From contig DATENM010000082.1 of assembly GCA_035275065.1 (NCBI GenBank), positions 33,692 to 97,691 on the forward strand: DNA of 64,000 nt. Reading direction: 5' to 3'. Position 1 is the first letter of the stretch. Every line of letters starts with the position of its first letter. The translations under genes and the position numbers were made by a program. The notes under the pieces were generated by a model. That model was given only the letters and a program-made list of their open reading frames with translations, searched no databases and was not told the DNA's origin. Below, piece after piece: positions 1-8,601 of the stretch. This stretch comes from Blastocatellia bacterium. GTDB lineage: Bacteria > Acidobacteriota > Blastocatellia > UBA7656.

Positions 1-226
1 ACCGATATGACTCTTCGAAGTCCGTGGCGAAGGCGAAGCATATAAGCACACGGTGGGCGTACTCCTTCAGACGGGAAAGAAATCTAGATTCCCCTTCGAT
101 TTCTTGCCTGAAGTCATCCAATATGACCCTGGCTTCGTCAATTTTCAGGGTTTGCAAAGCGTACTCGAGATTACACACCTTCTCTGCGAGCTGCTCTGTA
201 AATAGTGAGCCAATTTTACGACGCAT
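1..226 (-). CDS. Partial hypothetical protein, 3' end outside window
   Basis: An open frame runs from an ATG at 226 leftwards through the window edge, giving 75 codons without a stop. A strong Shine-Dalgarno (GGAGGG, 238-233) lies 6 nt before the ATG. The translation is charged and helical (it begins MRRKIGSLFTEQ) with no signal peptide or membrane segment, and it has ordinary protein composition. I do not recognise the family. The C-terminus is missing, so no domain can be assigned. It is divergent from the small genes that follow. Confidence 0.55.
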   Translation of the reverse strand, partial: MRRKIGSLFTEQLAEKVCNLEYALQTLKIDEARVILDDFRQEIEGESRFLSRLKEYAHRVLICFAFATDFEESYR

Positions 227-659
227 AAGATTCCCTCCAGTCCGATGATCTTGGCGGGCACTGCGAACCCCTGAACCGCCGCTCTGGTTAAGCGGTCAGC
301 CCGATCTTTACTTTTTCTGCAACGACCTCCTTGCGAGGTACTTGAGACCGAAAAAGTGCGGATGAAGGAAAGAATTAGAGACTCACTAGTTGCAATGTCA
401 CACTCTAATAAACTGATTACGCCTCGGATCAGATAAGACATTCGAACCCTTGACGCGGACGCATTATACTGAACCTGCGGTCAGCCTATCAAGAGATGCG
501 GGCGGAGCGAATTTCAGGATTTAGCCCCTTTTGGCTTCTTTTCTCCAGCGAGGTCATTTTGTCCTCCGGCCATTTTCGGGGGGATTTTCTTATTCTCAAA
601 AGAGCGTAAGATTAAGACCAGCTAAACCCAGCCAGGATGCTGGAAGGAGGAATCAAGCA
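227..659. other. Intergenic region, lower GC, no gene supported
   Basis: Between the leftward partial gene and the rightward small ORF I see no convincing coding frame. A TATACT hexamer at 465-470 could be a -10 box for the gene starting at 660, but no good -35 is placed in front of it. The base composition is less GC-rich than the rest of the window. Confidence 0.4.
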
Positions 660-860
660 ATGAAGGTTGAAGAGTCAATTCGATTTGCACAAGTCAGCCT
701 GAAAAATGGCAGCGCGACTCGGTCGGAACAAAAGGACGCGATTGTAGAAGCGCAAGCAGCCGAAATCACCAACTTGGATTTCCTGAAGTCGTTCTCATTT
801 CTTCGCGTCACCAGCGGCAACGCCCAGCTGGTCGAACAGTGGCTAAGGGATCAGCCCTAG
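660..860 (+). CDS. Small hypothetical protein, 66 aa
   Basis: The ATG at 660 is preceded by GGAAGGAGG about 8 nt upstream, one of the strongest ribosome binding sites in the window. The product (starts MKVEESIRFAQVSLKNG) is soluble, with alternating charged and hydrophobic residues and no signal peptide. I do not recognise the family. After its TAG stop (858-860) the same frame stays open, without any usual start codon, for 40 more codons with protein-like composition, ending at a TAG at 979-981. The gene may therefore be the intact 5' part of a longer ancestral gene. Confidence 0.5.
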   Translation: MKVEESIRFAQVSLKNGSATRSEQKDAIVEAQAAEITNLDFLKSFSFLRVTSGNAQLVEQWLRDQP

Positions 861-1058
861 CGACCTTCATCTGCATTTAGCCCGAGAGCGGAGGAGGCTA
901 AGGTCCCACACTATGCAGTTGTACTATGGACAGAGGCAATTGAGAACCGCTACAAGGACGATGATCCTTTCCTCGTCGCATAGGGGTAGCCCGCTCTTAT
1001 CTTTTACTGAGACGAGCTTGCACTGATAGTGAACGGACGAAGCTCTATGGAGGTACTT

Positions 1059-1220
1059 ATGTTGGCGAACGAAACACTCGACACCGCGCTGGAATTCAAG
1101 CTATTGCCCTTTGGGGCAGCCGTGAGTGCTAAACCCGCAGCCGAGAATGCCCTGGATAATCATGCAGAGGCGAACGATACGCCCATCTGGCACTTCGGCC
1201 AGGGGAACGATTACTACTAG
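1059..1220 (+). CDS. Small peptide, 53 aa, possible RiPP-type precursor
   Basis: The ATG at 1059 has GGAGG at 1049-1053, 5 nt upstream. The peptide starts MLANETLDTALEFKLLPFG and ends in an aromatic and glycine-rich tail, PIWHFGQGNDYY. An acidic, Ala-rich N-terminal part followed by a short aromatic C-terminus resembles leader-core organisation of modified peptides. No modifying enzyme is visible in the window and the left neighbour is cut off. It could equally be an unrelated small protein. Confidence 0.45.
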   Translation: MLANETLDTALEFKLLPFGAAVSAKPAAENALDNHAEANDTPIWHFGQGNDYY

Positions 1221-1339
1221 ATCGGATTGCAGATGCCGGACGTCTCCGCGGGTTGAGAAGCGCAGATCGCACAGGCCCAGAGCCTTGCGGCACGGATGTC
1301 GGATATGCCTCTCCGCATGCCGCAACAAGGATCGGTTAT

Positions 1340-2899
1340 TCAGTTGCTCTTGGCGCCCGCGGCGGCGGCGGCTTCGGTCGCTTTTCGCTTGTGCGCGTCG
1401 AACCAGTCGAAGACATCTTTGAAGTGCGGCGCGACGACGCTGCCGTGATCGCCGCCGGGGACTTCGATGTATTTGATCTCGGCGCCCAGCTTCTTGCCCG
1501 CGGCGACGATGGTGCGCGAGCGCTCGACCGGCACAGTGCGGTCGGCGTCGCCGTGGACGAGCAGTTGCGGAATGCGGGCGATCTTCGGCAAGCCTGCCGG
1601 ACTGACGACGCCACCGGCGACCGGGGCGATGGCGGCAAACAGCTCAGGATGATTCATCGCAATCGAGAGCGTGCCGAAGCCGCCCATCGAATGGCCTGTC
1701 AGGTAAACGCGGTCGGGGTCAATGCGGTACGCGCGCATCATCTCTGTCATCACGTCCAGCACGTCGCGCTCGGCATCGCCGATATACATTGAAGCCGGGT
1801 TGCGCCCCTTCGGGCAGGCGACCAGATAGCCATGACGCTCGGCCTCTTCCTTAAACAAGCCGTTGGCGTAATAGTCAAAGTAGCTGTTTTCGTCGCCGCC
1901 CATGCCGTGCAATGCAATCACCAGCGGGAACGGCTTCGAGCCGTCGTAGCTCGAAGGCACGAAGAGGCGATACGGCTGATAGCTGTTGTCGGCTTTCGAG
2001 AGATAGGCTTTGCGGAAATCGCCTTTGCGCCCGCTGAACGGGTCACGGCCTGCGGCGAGCGCGTCGAGCATCGCCGTGGTCTCTTTCAGCTCGCCTTGAA
2101 AATCGAGGCGCTCGAAATTGATCTCGCTGGCGCTTGCCAGATCATAGAGCGACAGGCGATAGCGCACCGACGGCAAGGCCGCGAGCAAAGCCGTGCGCTT
2201 CTTGGCCGTCAGATCAGATTCGAGTTTCGCGGCGCGCTGTTTGAGCGCCGTCACCTGTGCAGCCAGCCCGCGCTCGACGTGAACCGTGATCGTTTTGACA
2301 ATCGGCTCGCCGCCCGCCGTTTGCAGCTTGAGCGACAAACGATAATTGCCGGCCTCGACTTCGGGCGCGAGAATCTTCGCCTCAAGCGGTTGCCGCGTGA
2401 AGTCCGCTTCGACGTTATCGATGGTATTCCACTCTTTCAGCCGGTCTTCGGCCTTCATCGGCAGCAGCGCGACGGTGCCGCTGAGCTTGCCGGCAAGCGC
2501 TTCGTCGAGCGCGTAGATTTGTCCGATGCGCACGGTGAATGGTTCGCCCGGTTCAAGCATGGCGCGATCCACCTTCAAGGTGAGCGCCCCGGCAAGCGCC
2601 CGCTGCGGCGTCCACGCCTGGCCGCGCATCAAGGCGATGCCGTGATACATATGCTTGAGCGCTTCGCCATAACGGCCCGCGGCATTGGCCTGTTTCGCCT
2701 GCTCGCCGAGCCGCTCGACTTCGGCGAGCTGGTCGCCGCTCAACTTGTTCTGCGCGGTCAGCGTGTTCTTCAACGAGTTGAAGCCGACCGACAAACGCAG
2801 CACCTGACCGGCGTCCTGCGCGCCGGCCAGCGCCGCCAGTGTAAGCAAGATTACCGCTGAGCCGATTAGCCGGCGCATTGCCTTGATATTCATAAACAT
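1340..2899 (-). CDS. Secreted alpha/beta-hydrolase (esterase, LpqC/PHB-depolymerase-like)
   Basis: The 519-residue product begins with a signal peptide (MFMNIKAMRRLIGSAVILL then an Ala-rich cleavage region), so it is exported. Residues about 250-505 form an alpha/beta-hydrolase of the polyhydroxybutyrate-depolymerase/feruloyl-esterase type. The oxyanion motif is LHGMGG, the nucleophile elbow GHSMGG (Ser404), the acid HGDADRT (Asp451 or Asp453) and the catalytic His GGDHGS (His485). The N-terminal half is a predicted beta-rich domain of unknown role. The start at 2899 is chosen because GAGGAG lies just upstream and the signal peptide follows; a longer frame to 3118 lacks both. It lies beyond the pilin-operon terminator, so it is probably transcribed separately. 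The substrate is not predictable. Confidence 0.85.
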   Translation of the reverse strand: MFMNIKAMRRLIGSAVILLTLAALAGAQDAGQVLRLSVGFNSLKNTLTAQNKLSGDQLAEVERLGEQAKQANAAGRYGEALKHMYHGIALMRGQAWTPQRALAGALTLKVDRAMLEPGEPFTVRIGQIYALDEALAGKLSGTVALLPMKAEDRLKEWNTIDNVEADFTRQPLEAKILAPEVEAGNYRLSLKLQTAGGEPIVKTITVHVERGLAAQVTALKQRAAKLESDLTAKKRTALLAALPSVRYRLSLYDLASASEINFERLDFQGELKETTAMLDALAAGRDPFSGRKGDFRKAYLSKADNSYQPYRLFVPSSYDGSKPFPLVIALHGMGGDENSYFDYYANGLFKEEAERHGYLVACPKGRNPASMYIGDAERDVLDVMTEMMRAYRIDPDRVYLTGHSMGGFGTLSIAMNHPELFAAIAPVAGGVVSPAGLPKIARIPQLLVHGDADRTVPVERSRTIVAAGKKLGAEIKYIEVPGGDHGSVVAPHFKDVFDWFDAHKRKATEAAAAAGAKSN

Positions 2900-3021
2900 C
2901 GATTCTCCTCTCACGCGACTCCCAGGGTTTGCATGGATTCCACTGCAACCTGAATGGCGGCCCGCCCGCCGGGATCGAATGACTCTGATGTTACTCTCGC
3001 GGGTCGGCGCGCGGCAAGGCG

Positions 3022-3059
3022 ATAAAAAAGCAGGCGGCCCGCTTGCAAGCGGGCCGCCT
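3022..3059 (-). terminator. Rho-independent terminator of the minor-pilin operon
   Basis: A perfect 11-bp stem (3032-3042 with 3049-3059, 6-nt loop) is followed on the minus strand by T6 (complement of 3024-3029). It sits 38 nt after the stop of the PilX-like gene. Confidence 0.85.
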
Positions 3060-3096
3060 CGGTCAGCGACAGACAAATTGGGAAGCGCGCCGCAAA

Positions 3097-5142
3097 TCAA
3101 TTGTTGTCGCGGAACCACGACATGGCGGTCGCTGCCGGCGTGGCGACCGAGTTGATCGTCAGCGTCGTCGCCACCGGCGGCGCGTACTCATAATTGGTGC
3201 CGGGAAAGAACGGCGGCGCGAAATGACCGCCCGAAAAGCGCGTGTCGAAGTAGATGTCGCGATAGGTGTAGCCGATGCTGTTGATCTTTGACTGCACGCG
3301 GCTGCCGACCAGCCGCCAGCGGTCGGTGCTGCCGGGGGCGGTGTTAGCGGAATCGTAAGTAATCGATCCTTCAATGGCGCCGCCGTCGTCGCTGGTTTTG
3401 GTGTTGAAGGCGACGACCGCGGCATTCATCTCCAGGCTGAGGCCCGAGCCGCCGACGTAGCTCGAATTGGGCGACAGGTAGACGTTGCCGTTGTTGGTGA
3501 AGATGCCCAGCACGTTGTTGATCGAGCCGATGTTCGACACCGGCGTGCCATCAGAGTTGGCGACCGGGTTGGCGTACTTCAGATCGCCCTCAACGTAGAT
3601 GTTTCGTTGTGCGGCGATGGTCATCCGCGTCGCCGAGGAGATCGCCGGCTTGGTGCCCGAACTGTCCTTGCCGCCGCGCAAGCTCTTGATGCTCCCGTCC
3701 ACAAACAGCATCGCGCCGTTCTTGATGTTCAGCGGGTCGGCCTTATCCTTGAAGACGCCGGTGAGGGTCTTTGTGCTGCTGCCCTGCGACACGGTCGTCG
3801 TATTGTTGGTGTAGCTGGTGCGCACCGTCGTCGTCGTCGAACCCTGCTTGACGACGTAAACCTGGTCGCCGTTGGTGTCGGCGTAGAGCTGGATGTCGTC
3901 GGCGTCGCCCTTGACGTAGATGCCCGACCCGTTGACGGTGCTCCAATCCGAGGTCGAGATGTAGATGCCATTGGCGAGTGTGCCGCTGCTGACGGTCGGC
4001 GTCGCGCCGGTGCCCGTGCGCAAGTTGAGCGCAAGGGCGGCAGCCGTGACACGGCCTTGCGAATCGAAGACCGTCACCGGGTTGCCGTGGCTATCGACCG
4101 GCATCACCGCGGGCTTGTCAACCGGCAGTCCGTCCGAGCCGATGTCAACCAGCCCCGACGAATTGATCACCGCGTATTCCTGCGAAAAGTTGTTGTCAGG
4201 AAGCGGCACGGTGTTGGTACGTTGGTAGCCTTCGCTACTAATATCTATGCCGGTGATGTCGGCGGTCGGGATCGCATGGTTCGGGTTGGTTGTGCTGATG
4301 TCGTCGTAACGAATCCTGTCGTCAACCTGGGTCACCAGATTGCGAAACGACACCTGCCGCGACGATAGGAAAGCGAAGTGCGTGTTGGTATGCACAGGCC
4401 CGCTGAAGGTCCCGGAGGCCAGCGGCGCAAGCGCCTGCGTGTCGCCATTGTCGAAGAAAGCGCCGAAGCCGGAAAAGCTGAAGTCGCGCCTTGCCGCCGC
4501 GCCTGCGGCCGTGAGCACGATGTTGGTCGACAACCGTCCGACCTCGTTGACCGTCGCCGTGCCGCCGCCGCCGGTCTGCCCGGTGACGGTGATGTTGTAG
4601 CGAAACACCATGACCTGGGTGGCCTGGGTGGCGCTGTTTGTCACCAGCGACACGGTGCCGCTGAGCGGCGCGAAGGTGACGCTGAAGCCTGTGTCGTTGA
4701 GCGCCGTCATCCGCTGATTGCGGGCCGCGAGGTTGCAGAGGTTCGTTGCGTTCGTCAACACATCGCGGTAGAACTGCGAAGCCTGCCCGTCGGTCGAATC
4801 CGGGTCGGGCAACAGTTGCACGTCCGGGAACTGGCCGGTCTGCGCCGGCGCGTTGTTGCGGTAAGGCGATTCGGTGGGCGGCGAGGCGGCCATGTGGGTC
4901 TGCAATAGCGTGAGCCGATCCTGAAACGCTTTGACCAGCGCCCGGCGGGCGACATCGATGCCGGCGTCGGCGGCAAAGAAGGCTTGCTCGCTGAGGCGCG
5001 ATGATTTGGTGGTCACCGAATCGGTGGTCGCCGAAAAGACGATGGCCATGCCTAAAGCCAGCAGCATCGTCGTCGCCAGCAGCGCCGCCACCAGCGCCAT
5101 GCCGCGCTCCGTGTGTCGTTCACCTTGTCGTCGTGACATCAT
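3097..5142 (-). CDS. PilX/GspK-like minor pilin, 681 aa
   Basis: The N-terminus has a short basic leader, then ERG followed by MALVAALLATTMLLALGMAI, a type III prepilin signal with cleavage after Gly. The residue at mature position 5 is Ala, not the usual Glu. That is a feature of GspK/PilX-type tip subunits, which do not need to neutralise the N-terminus of a preceding subunit. The helical stalk ends in a FFAADAGIDVARRAL stretch typical of the PilX N-terminal family. The remaining 600 residues are Thr/Ser/Asn-rich and beta-prone, far longer than classical PilX (about 170-200 aa), so an exposed adhesive or tip domain is inferred. AGGGAGGG precedes the ATG. It is the last gene of the pilin block. 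Confidence 0.8.
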   Translation of the reverse strand: MMSRRQGERHTERGMALVAALLATTMLLALGMAIVFSATTDSVTTKSSRLSEQAFFAADAGIDVARRALVKAFQDRLTLLQTHMAASPPTESPYRNNAPAQTGQFPDVQLLPDPDSTDGQASQFYRDVLTNATNLCNLAARNQRMTALNDTGFSVTFAPLSGTVSLVTNSATQATQVMVFRYNITVTGQTGGGGTATVNEVGRLSTNIVLTAAGAAARRDFSFSGFGAFFDNGDTQALAPLASGTFSGPVHTNTHFAFLSSRQVSFRNLVTQVDDRIRYDDISTTNPNHAIPTADITGIDISSEGYQRTNTVPLPDNNFSQEYAVINSSGLVDIGSDGLPVDKPAVMPVDSHGNPVTVFDSQGRVTAAALALNLRTGTGATPTVSSGTLANGIYISTSDWSTVNGSGIYVKGDADDIQLYADTNGDQVYVVKQGSTTTTVRTSYTNNTTTVSQGSSTKTLTGVFKDKADPLNIKNGAMLFVDGSIKSLRGGKDSSGTKPAISSATRMTIAAQRNIYVEGDLKYANPVANSDGTPVSNIGSINNVLGIFTNNGNVYLSPNSSYVGGSGLSLEMNAAVVAFNTKTSDDGGAIEGSITYDSANTAPGSTDRWRLVGSRVQSKINSIGYTYRDIYFDTRFSGGHFAPPFFPGTNYEYAPPVATTLTINSVATPAATAMSWFRDNN

Positions 5143-5152
5143 AACTCCCTCC

Positions 5153-6151
5153 CTAGAAACTCCATGTCGCTTCCGTGTTCGCGCTCAGGCTGCTGTTGTT
5201 TAAGAGGTTAAAGTTACGCGGGGTCACCTGGAACTGCTGCACGCTCTTGCGATAATTCTTGCTCGAGGGGAGCAGGTCGGGGGTCTCGGCAACGATCTTG
5301 ATCTGCACGGCGCGGATGTTGCGCCGCGTCGCTGGCGTGTCGCTCCAGGTGCCGGCATCGGGCGGCGTCAGGTTCGGTTGCGAGATCGTCAGGTATTGAA
5401 TCTGCAAGTCGAGGATGCCGCGCGCCACCGCGTACCAGTTCTGCAAGTCTTCTGTGCGCTCTAGCTCGTGTGTCGTCGTGTTCAGTCGGTAGGCGATCAT
5501 GCTGCTGAGCATACAAACCTTGGCGTTGGGAAAGTCCGGCAGGCTCGTATCGACGGGCGAGCCGAAGGTGCTGGCCGGCGTCGATACCGATGTCGAATCG
5601 TAGGAGAGGACGAGCTGGCCGCTGCCATCAATGGTGGCGTTCGCCGACAGCTTGAAGATCCGCGCCTGGCTGTCGTCATAAACGATGTACTGCCGCGCCG
5701 CGTTGGCGTAGCTCTGATAGATGTTGGTCGTGGCGTTGCCCTTGCCGACGTAAGTCAAGGCCGAGCCATTCACTTTGACCTCGGACGGCAGCACGCAGTA
5801 AGCCTTGTTCAAGATGATGTCAACGCTGTTGACGTCGGCGTCGGGCGCGTATGGGTCGCCGTTGATGATCATCATTGAATCAGGCCCGCTGCTGGCGCCG
5901 TTGATATAGTAAATCGCCGCGAAGCTGCCGTTGACGCGCGGCAGGCCCATGCCCGCGGACTGCACGTCACGCGTCATCAGATCGACCGCCGTGCGCATGT
6001 TCTCGTTCATGTCGGTGGTGCCGGTTTCGCTCATAAAGACTTGCTGGTGGCGGTTGACCAGCGCGAAGATGGCGCCCAGCAGACCGACCGTCAGCATCGC
6101 GCCGATCATCAGTTCGAGCAGAGAGAAGCCGCGTTGATTCGAGTGTTTCAT
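5153..6151 (-). CDS. PilW-like minor pilin (second triad)
   Basis: The prepilin signal is QRGFSLLELMIGAMLTVG with Glu at mature position 5, so the product is processed by prepilin peptidase and inserted in the inner membrane before pilus assembly. The family features fit PilW: the N-terminal helix continues into NENMRTAVDLMTRDVQSAGMG, typical of PilW/GspJ proteins, with a total length of 332 aa. The ATG at 6151 has GAGGAG upstream; a longer frame begins at 6166 without it. It lies 10 nt before the PilX-like gene and 11 nt after the PilV-like gene, so they are cotranscribed. Confidence 0.85.
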   Translation of the reverse strand: MKHSNQRGFSLLELMIGAMLTVGLLGAIFALVNRHQQVFMSETGTTDMNENMRTAVDLMTRDVQSAGMGLPRVNGSFAAIYYINGASSGPDSMMIINGDPYAPDADVNSVDIILNKAYCVLPSEVKVNGSALTYVGKGNATTNIYQSYANAARQYIVYDDSQARIFKLSANATIDGSGQLVLSYDSTSVSTPASTFGSPVDTSLPDFPNAKVCMLSSMIAYRLNTTTHELERTEDLQNWYAVARGILDLQIQYLTISQPNLTPPDAGTWSDTPATRRNIRAVQIKIVAETPDLLPSSKNYRKSVQQFQVTPRNFNLLNNSSLSANTEATWSF

Positions 6152-6162
6152 AATCTGTCTCC

Positions 6163-6663
6163 TCACCAGCCGCGCGCCGTCGTCAGCGTTGTCTCTTCGG
6201 CAGTGCGCCCGACGCTGGGCTGGCGCGCGACGACCCGCACGCTCATGATGAAGGTGGTCGTCAACTGCGGGTCGGCTTCGATCTTCCAGTAGCGGTCGTA
6301 GATGGGCGTCGCCCCTTGCGGGATGTTGCTGGTGACGGTGCCGGTGGCCGGATCAACATAGACCGTGTCGTTATAGTTAGTGGCCGCCGGGTCGCCGGTG
6401 ACGTTCAAGCCGCCGCCGACCGTCAGCCGCGTGTCGCCGCGCTCGATGGCGTTCAGCTCTTCGAGCTTTTGCTGCGCCAGCGCCGTCGTCGTGGTGTACT
6501 GTTTGACCATGCGATTCTGGGCGATGCCGAGCGTGAACAGGCCGGCGAGAAACGACAGGCTGACCATCGTGATCACTGAAGCCATCGCCACTTCGAGAAC
6601 GGTAAAGCCCGCTTCAGTGCTTTCCTGAGCTTGCATTAAATTCTTCCTCACCCGATTGTTCAT
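6163..6663 (-). CDS. PilV-like minor pilin (second triad)
   Basis: The product has 166 aa with the prepilin motif EAGFTVLEVAMASVITMVSL and Glu5, followed by the ALAQQKLEELNA stretch seen in PilV/GspI proteins. The C-terminal part is a small beta domain. The start at 6663 is supported by GAAGGAAA just upstream; the longer open frame overlaps the previous gene. It is 11 nt from its upstream neighbour. It is probably a structural part of the pilus initiation complex. Confidence 0.85.
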   Translation of the reverse strand: MNNRVRKNLMQAQESTEAGFTVLEVAMASVITMVSLSFLAGLFTLGIAQNRMVKQYTTTTALAQQKLEELNAIERGDTRLTVGGGLNVTGDPAATNYNDTVYVDPATGTVTSNIPQGATPIYDRYWKIEADPQLTTTFIMSVRVVARQPSVGRTAEETTLTTARGW

Positions 6664-6674
6664 ACAATTTCCTT

Positions 6675-7268
6675 CTAGCCGCCGGTCGCGCCGGTGCGGG
6701 TATTGAGCCACTGGCTGCCGCTCCACGACCAGGTGCGGATGCCGCCGACACTGTTGAGGGTCACCGCCGAGTAGCTCCGGTTATAGCTGCCGATATAAAT
6801 GGCGTTGATGGTCCCGGTAGTGACCGCCGGGAAGCCACGCGAATTGAAGTCCTGCTCGAAGATCGTCGTTGACCCGGACTGCGCCGGGAACGAGACGCTC
6901 GCAGAGGTCGGCGCGCCGGTCATCGGCGCGGGCACCGTCCCCGACGGCAGTACGAAGCGCACGCCCTGCGGCAAAGGCACGTACTGCACGCCGACTTCGG
7001 CGCCGGCGGCATCGCGGATGACCAGGCCGGCGCGATTGTTCGCCGTATCGATGCGCAGGGTAACGTTGCGGTTCTGGCTGACCGCCTCGACCTTGGCGCG
7101 CTGAATCAGGTCGGACATCTGCCGGGCCGCCATGCTGACACGATACTGGCGCATGGCGTTCATGATTTTCGGCGTCGCAAACGCCGCGATGACTCCGACG
7201 ATGAAGACGGCGATGGTCGCTTCCATCAGCGTAAATCCGCGTGCGGATCGTTGGTTGTGGGTGACCAC
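6675..7268 (-). CDS. FimT/GspH-like minor pilin (second triad)
   Basis: The prepilin motif ARGFTLMEATIAVFIVGVI is followed by AARQMSDLIQRAKVEAVSQN, the GspH/FimT signature region, then a beta-rich C-terminal domain. I place the start at GTG 7268 because AAGGAG lies 6 nt before it. An in-frame ATG 15 nt upstream (7283) is an alternative and would overlap that ribosome binding site. It is the first gene behind the sigma-54 promoter at 7371-7387, so it heads its own transcription unit of four genes. Confidence 0.82.
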   Translation of the reverse strand: MVTHNQRSARGFTLMEATIAVFIVGVIAAFATPKIMNAMRQYRVSMAARQMSDLIQRAKVEAVSQNRNVTLRIDTANNRAGLVIRDAAGAEVGVQYVPLPQGVRFVLPSGTVPAPMTGAPTSASVSFPAQSGSTTIFEQDFNSRGFPAVTTGTINAIYIGSYNRSYSAVTLNSVGGIRTWSWSGSQWLNTRTGATGG

Positions 7269-7370
7269 GTTGCTCTCCTTCATAGGCGCTTCTCGGGAGC
7301 AGCCGGTTACTTCGGTTCCGCGCAATCCTATGAGGGCATTTGAGGATTGCTGGCGTTCGCTCAACCTAAC

Positions 7371-7387
7371 TGCAAGCGCGGTGCCAC
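7371..7387 (-). promoter_or_regulatory. Sigma-54 (RpoN) -24/-12 promoter for second pilin set
   Basis: The minus strand reads GTGGCACCGCGCTTGCA. This matches the RpoN consensus TGGCAC-N5-TTGCA, with the invariant GG and GC exactly 10 nt apart. The predicted start is near 7360, about 90 nt before the FimT-like start codon. A sigma-54 activator (15524-16924) is encoded in the same window. Confidence 0.82.
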
Positions 7388-7463
7388 TTTTAGTTTCAAT
7401 CACCGCCGTCAAAAATTGACGGTCAACTTCCCCAACCGTGGTAGAGGAAGAGGGAATGCGCTG

Positions 7464-8111
7464 TCAAAGTGACGGAACGACTCGGCGATTTTGCACGATC
7501 ATCTGATTGATGGAATTGTCGGCTCGCGGCAGACGATAACAACAGCGTGGATCAGAAGTCGGGATGCCGTTGGGTATCGCCGCCAGGATGACGTCCAGTT
7601 GGCGGCGCGTGCCGTCCGGGTCGGTGAAGGTGACGCTACGAATGTTTTCGGCGATTGGCACTACGCGCCGGGTCGAATCTGTCGGCAGATTGTTATCCAC
7701 CATCTCAATCGTGTTCGTGCTGGTGTTCAACCGCAGGGTCACGTTCTCGGAAGCGATGATCACATCAGAGTTCGACGTCAGCGTCGAGGTGGTCGCGCCA
7801 TCGCCATCGAGGTCGCTTTTCAGGGTCAGCGTCGAACTCGAATTGCCGCCGCCGAAATCGACGAAGGTCAGCCAGTTGACCGCCGTCTTGCCGGTCGGGT
7901 TGGTGCCGGCGCTGCGAATGATCTCGCTCAGCCGGGCGATGGCAAACCGTCCGTTGCGCTGCGCGTCAACGTAGCCAAGCTCGTAGCGGTAATTCGTCTG
8001 GAAGCGGTTCAGCACCCCGAAGGCGATCCCCAGAATTACCGTGACCACCGTCAGGGCGAAGGTGACCTCAAGCAGAGAAAACCCGTTTTCGTTCGTTTTT
8101 ACACGCATCAT
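7464..8111 (-). CDS. PilW-like minor pilin (first triad)
   Basis: The product has 215 aa with prepilin motif ENGFSLLEVTFALTVVTVIL and Glu5. It continues into RNGRFAIARLSEIIRSAGTNP, which places it in the PilW/GspJ group, but it is shorter than the second copy (332 aa). The start is the ATG at 8111 (a second ATG follows directly). It lies 4 nt after the PilV-like gene. It ends about 75 nt before the sigma-54 promoter region of the second triad. Confidence 0.82.
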   Translation of the reverse strand: MMRVKTNENGFSLLEVTFALTVVTVILGIAFGVLNRFQTNYRYELGYVDAQRNGRFAIARLSEIIRSAGTNPTGKTAVNWLTFVDFGGGNSSSTLTLKSDLDGDGATTSTLTSNSDVIIASENVTLRLNTSTNTIEMVDNNLPTDSTRRVVPIAENIRSVTFTDPDGTRRQLDVILAAIPNGIPTSDPRCCYRLPRADNSINQMIVQNRRVVPSL

Positions 8112-8115
8112 AGCT

Positions 8116-8595
8116 TCAGCTCTTGGAAATCAGCAGGGATACGGTGACGCCGTTGGCGTACTGCGTCGGCGGATTGACCTGAACCACATGGATGGTCACC
8201 GTGCGCAAGTCGCCGGTCGTGCCCGGCCCCGTCCCGACTTTCCAACTGATGTTCAAATCACCGACCGGCGTGCCGGCCAGTTGTGTGCGGTGGCTGGTGT
8301 CTGCGGAACTGTAGGTCAGATTCCCGCCAACGGTTAACGCCGCCGCCTCGTTGAGCGCATCCCAGCTCAGGTTGCGCAGCGTGTCCGCCTGATCCTGCGC
8401 CGCCGTGGCCAATATGCTCATGGTGTTCGAGGCGGAGTTGGTGCGCGAAACGTAGATGCTGACGCCGGCCACCGCCACCAGGCCGACGGTGATGACCGTC
8501 GCGGCGATCATCATCTCGATCAGCGAAAATCCACGCTCGCCGTGGCGCTTGGTGGCCGCGCTTTTTTCAGTTTTTCCAACCATCTCGAATCGCAT
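8116..8595 (-). CDS. PilV-like minor pilin (first triad)
   Basis: The product has 159 aa with prepilin motif ERGFSLIEMMIAATVITVGL and Glu5. The following residues ATAAQDQADTLRN match the position of the helix end in PilV/GspI proteins. A short beta domain completes the protein. It starts 6 nt after the stop of the FimT-like gene; an alternative ATG lies at 8583. Both starts have weak ribosome binding sites, so translational coupling is likely. Confidence 0.82.
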   Translation of the reverse strand: MRFEMVGKTEKSAATKRHGERGFSLIEMMIAATVITVGLVAVAGVSIYVSRTNSASNTMSILATAAQDQADTLRNLSWDALNEAAALTVGGNLTYSSADTSHRTQLAGTPVGDLNISWKVGTGPGTTGDLRTVTIHVVQVNPPTQYANGVTVSLLISKS

Positions 8596-8601
8596 CCTGT
8601 C

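Noticed and set aside
1253..2860. Plus-strand frames of 179 and 342 codons opposite the esterase
   Set aside because: The minus-strand esterase has a full triad and signal peptide; these are mirrored frames.
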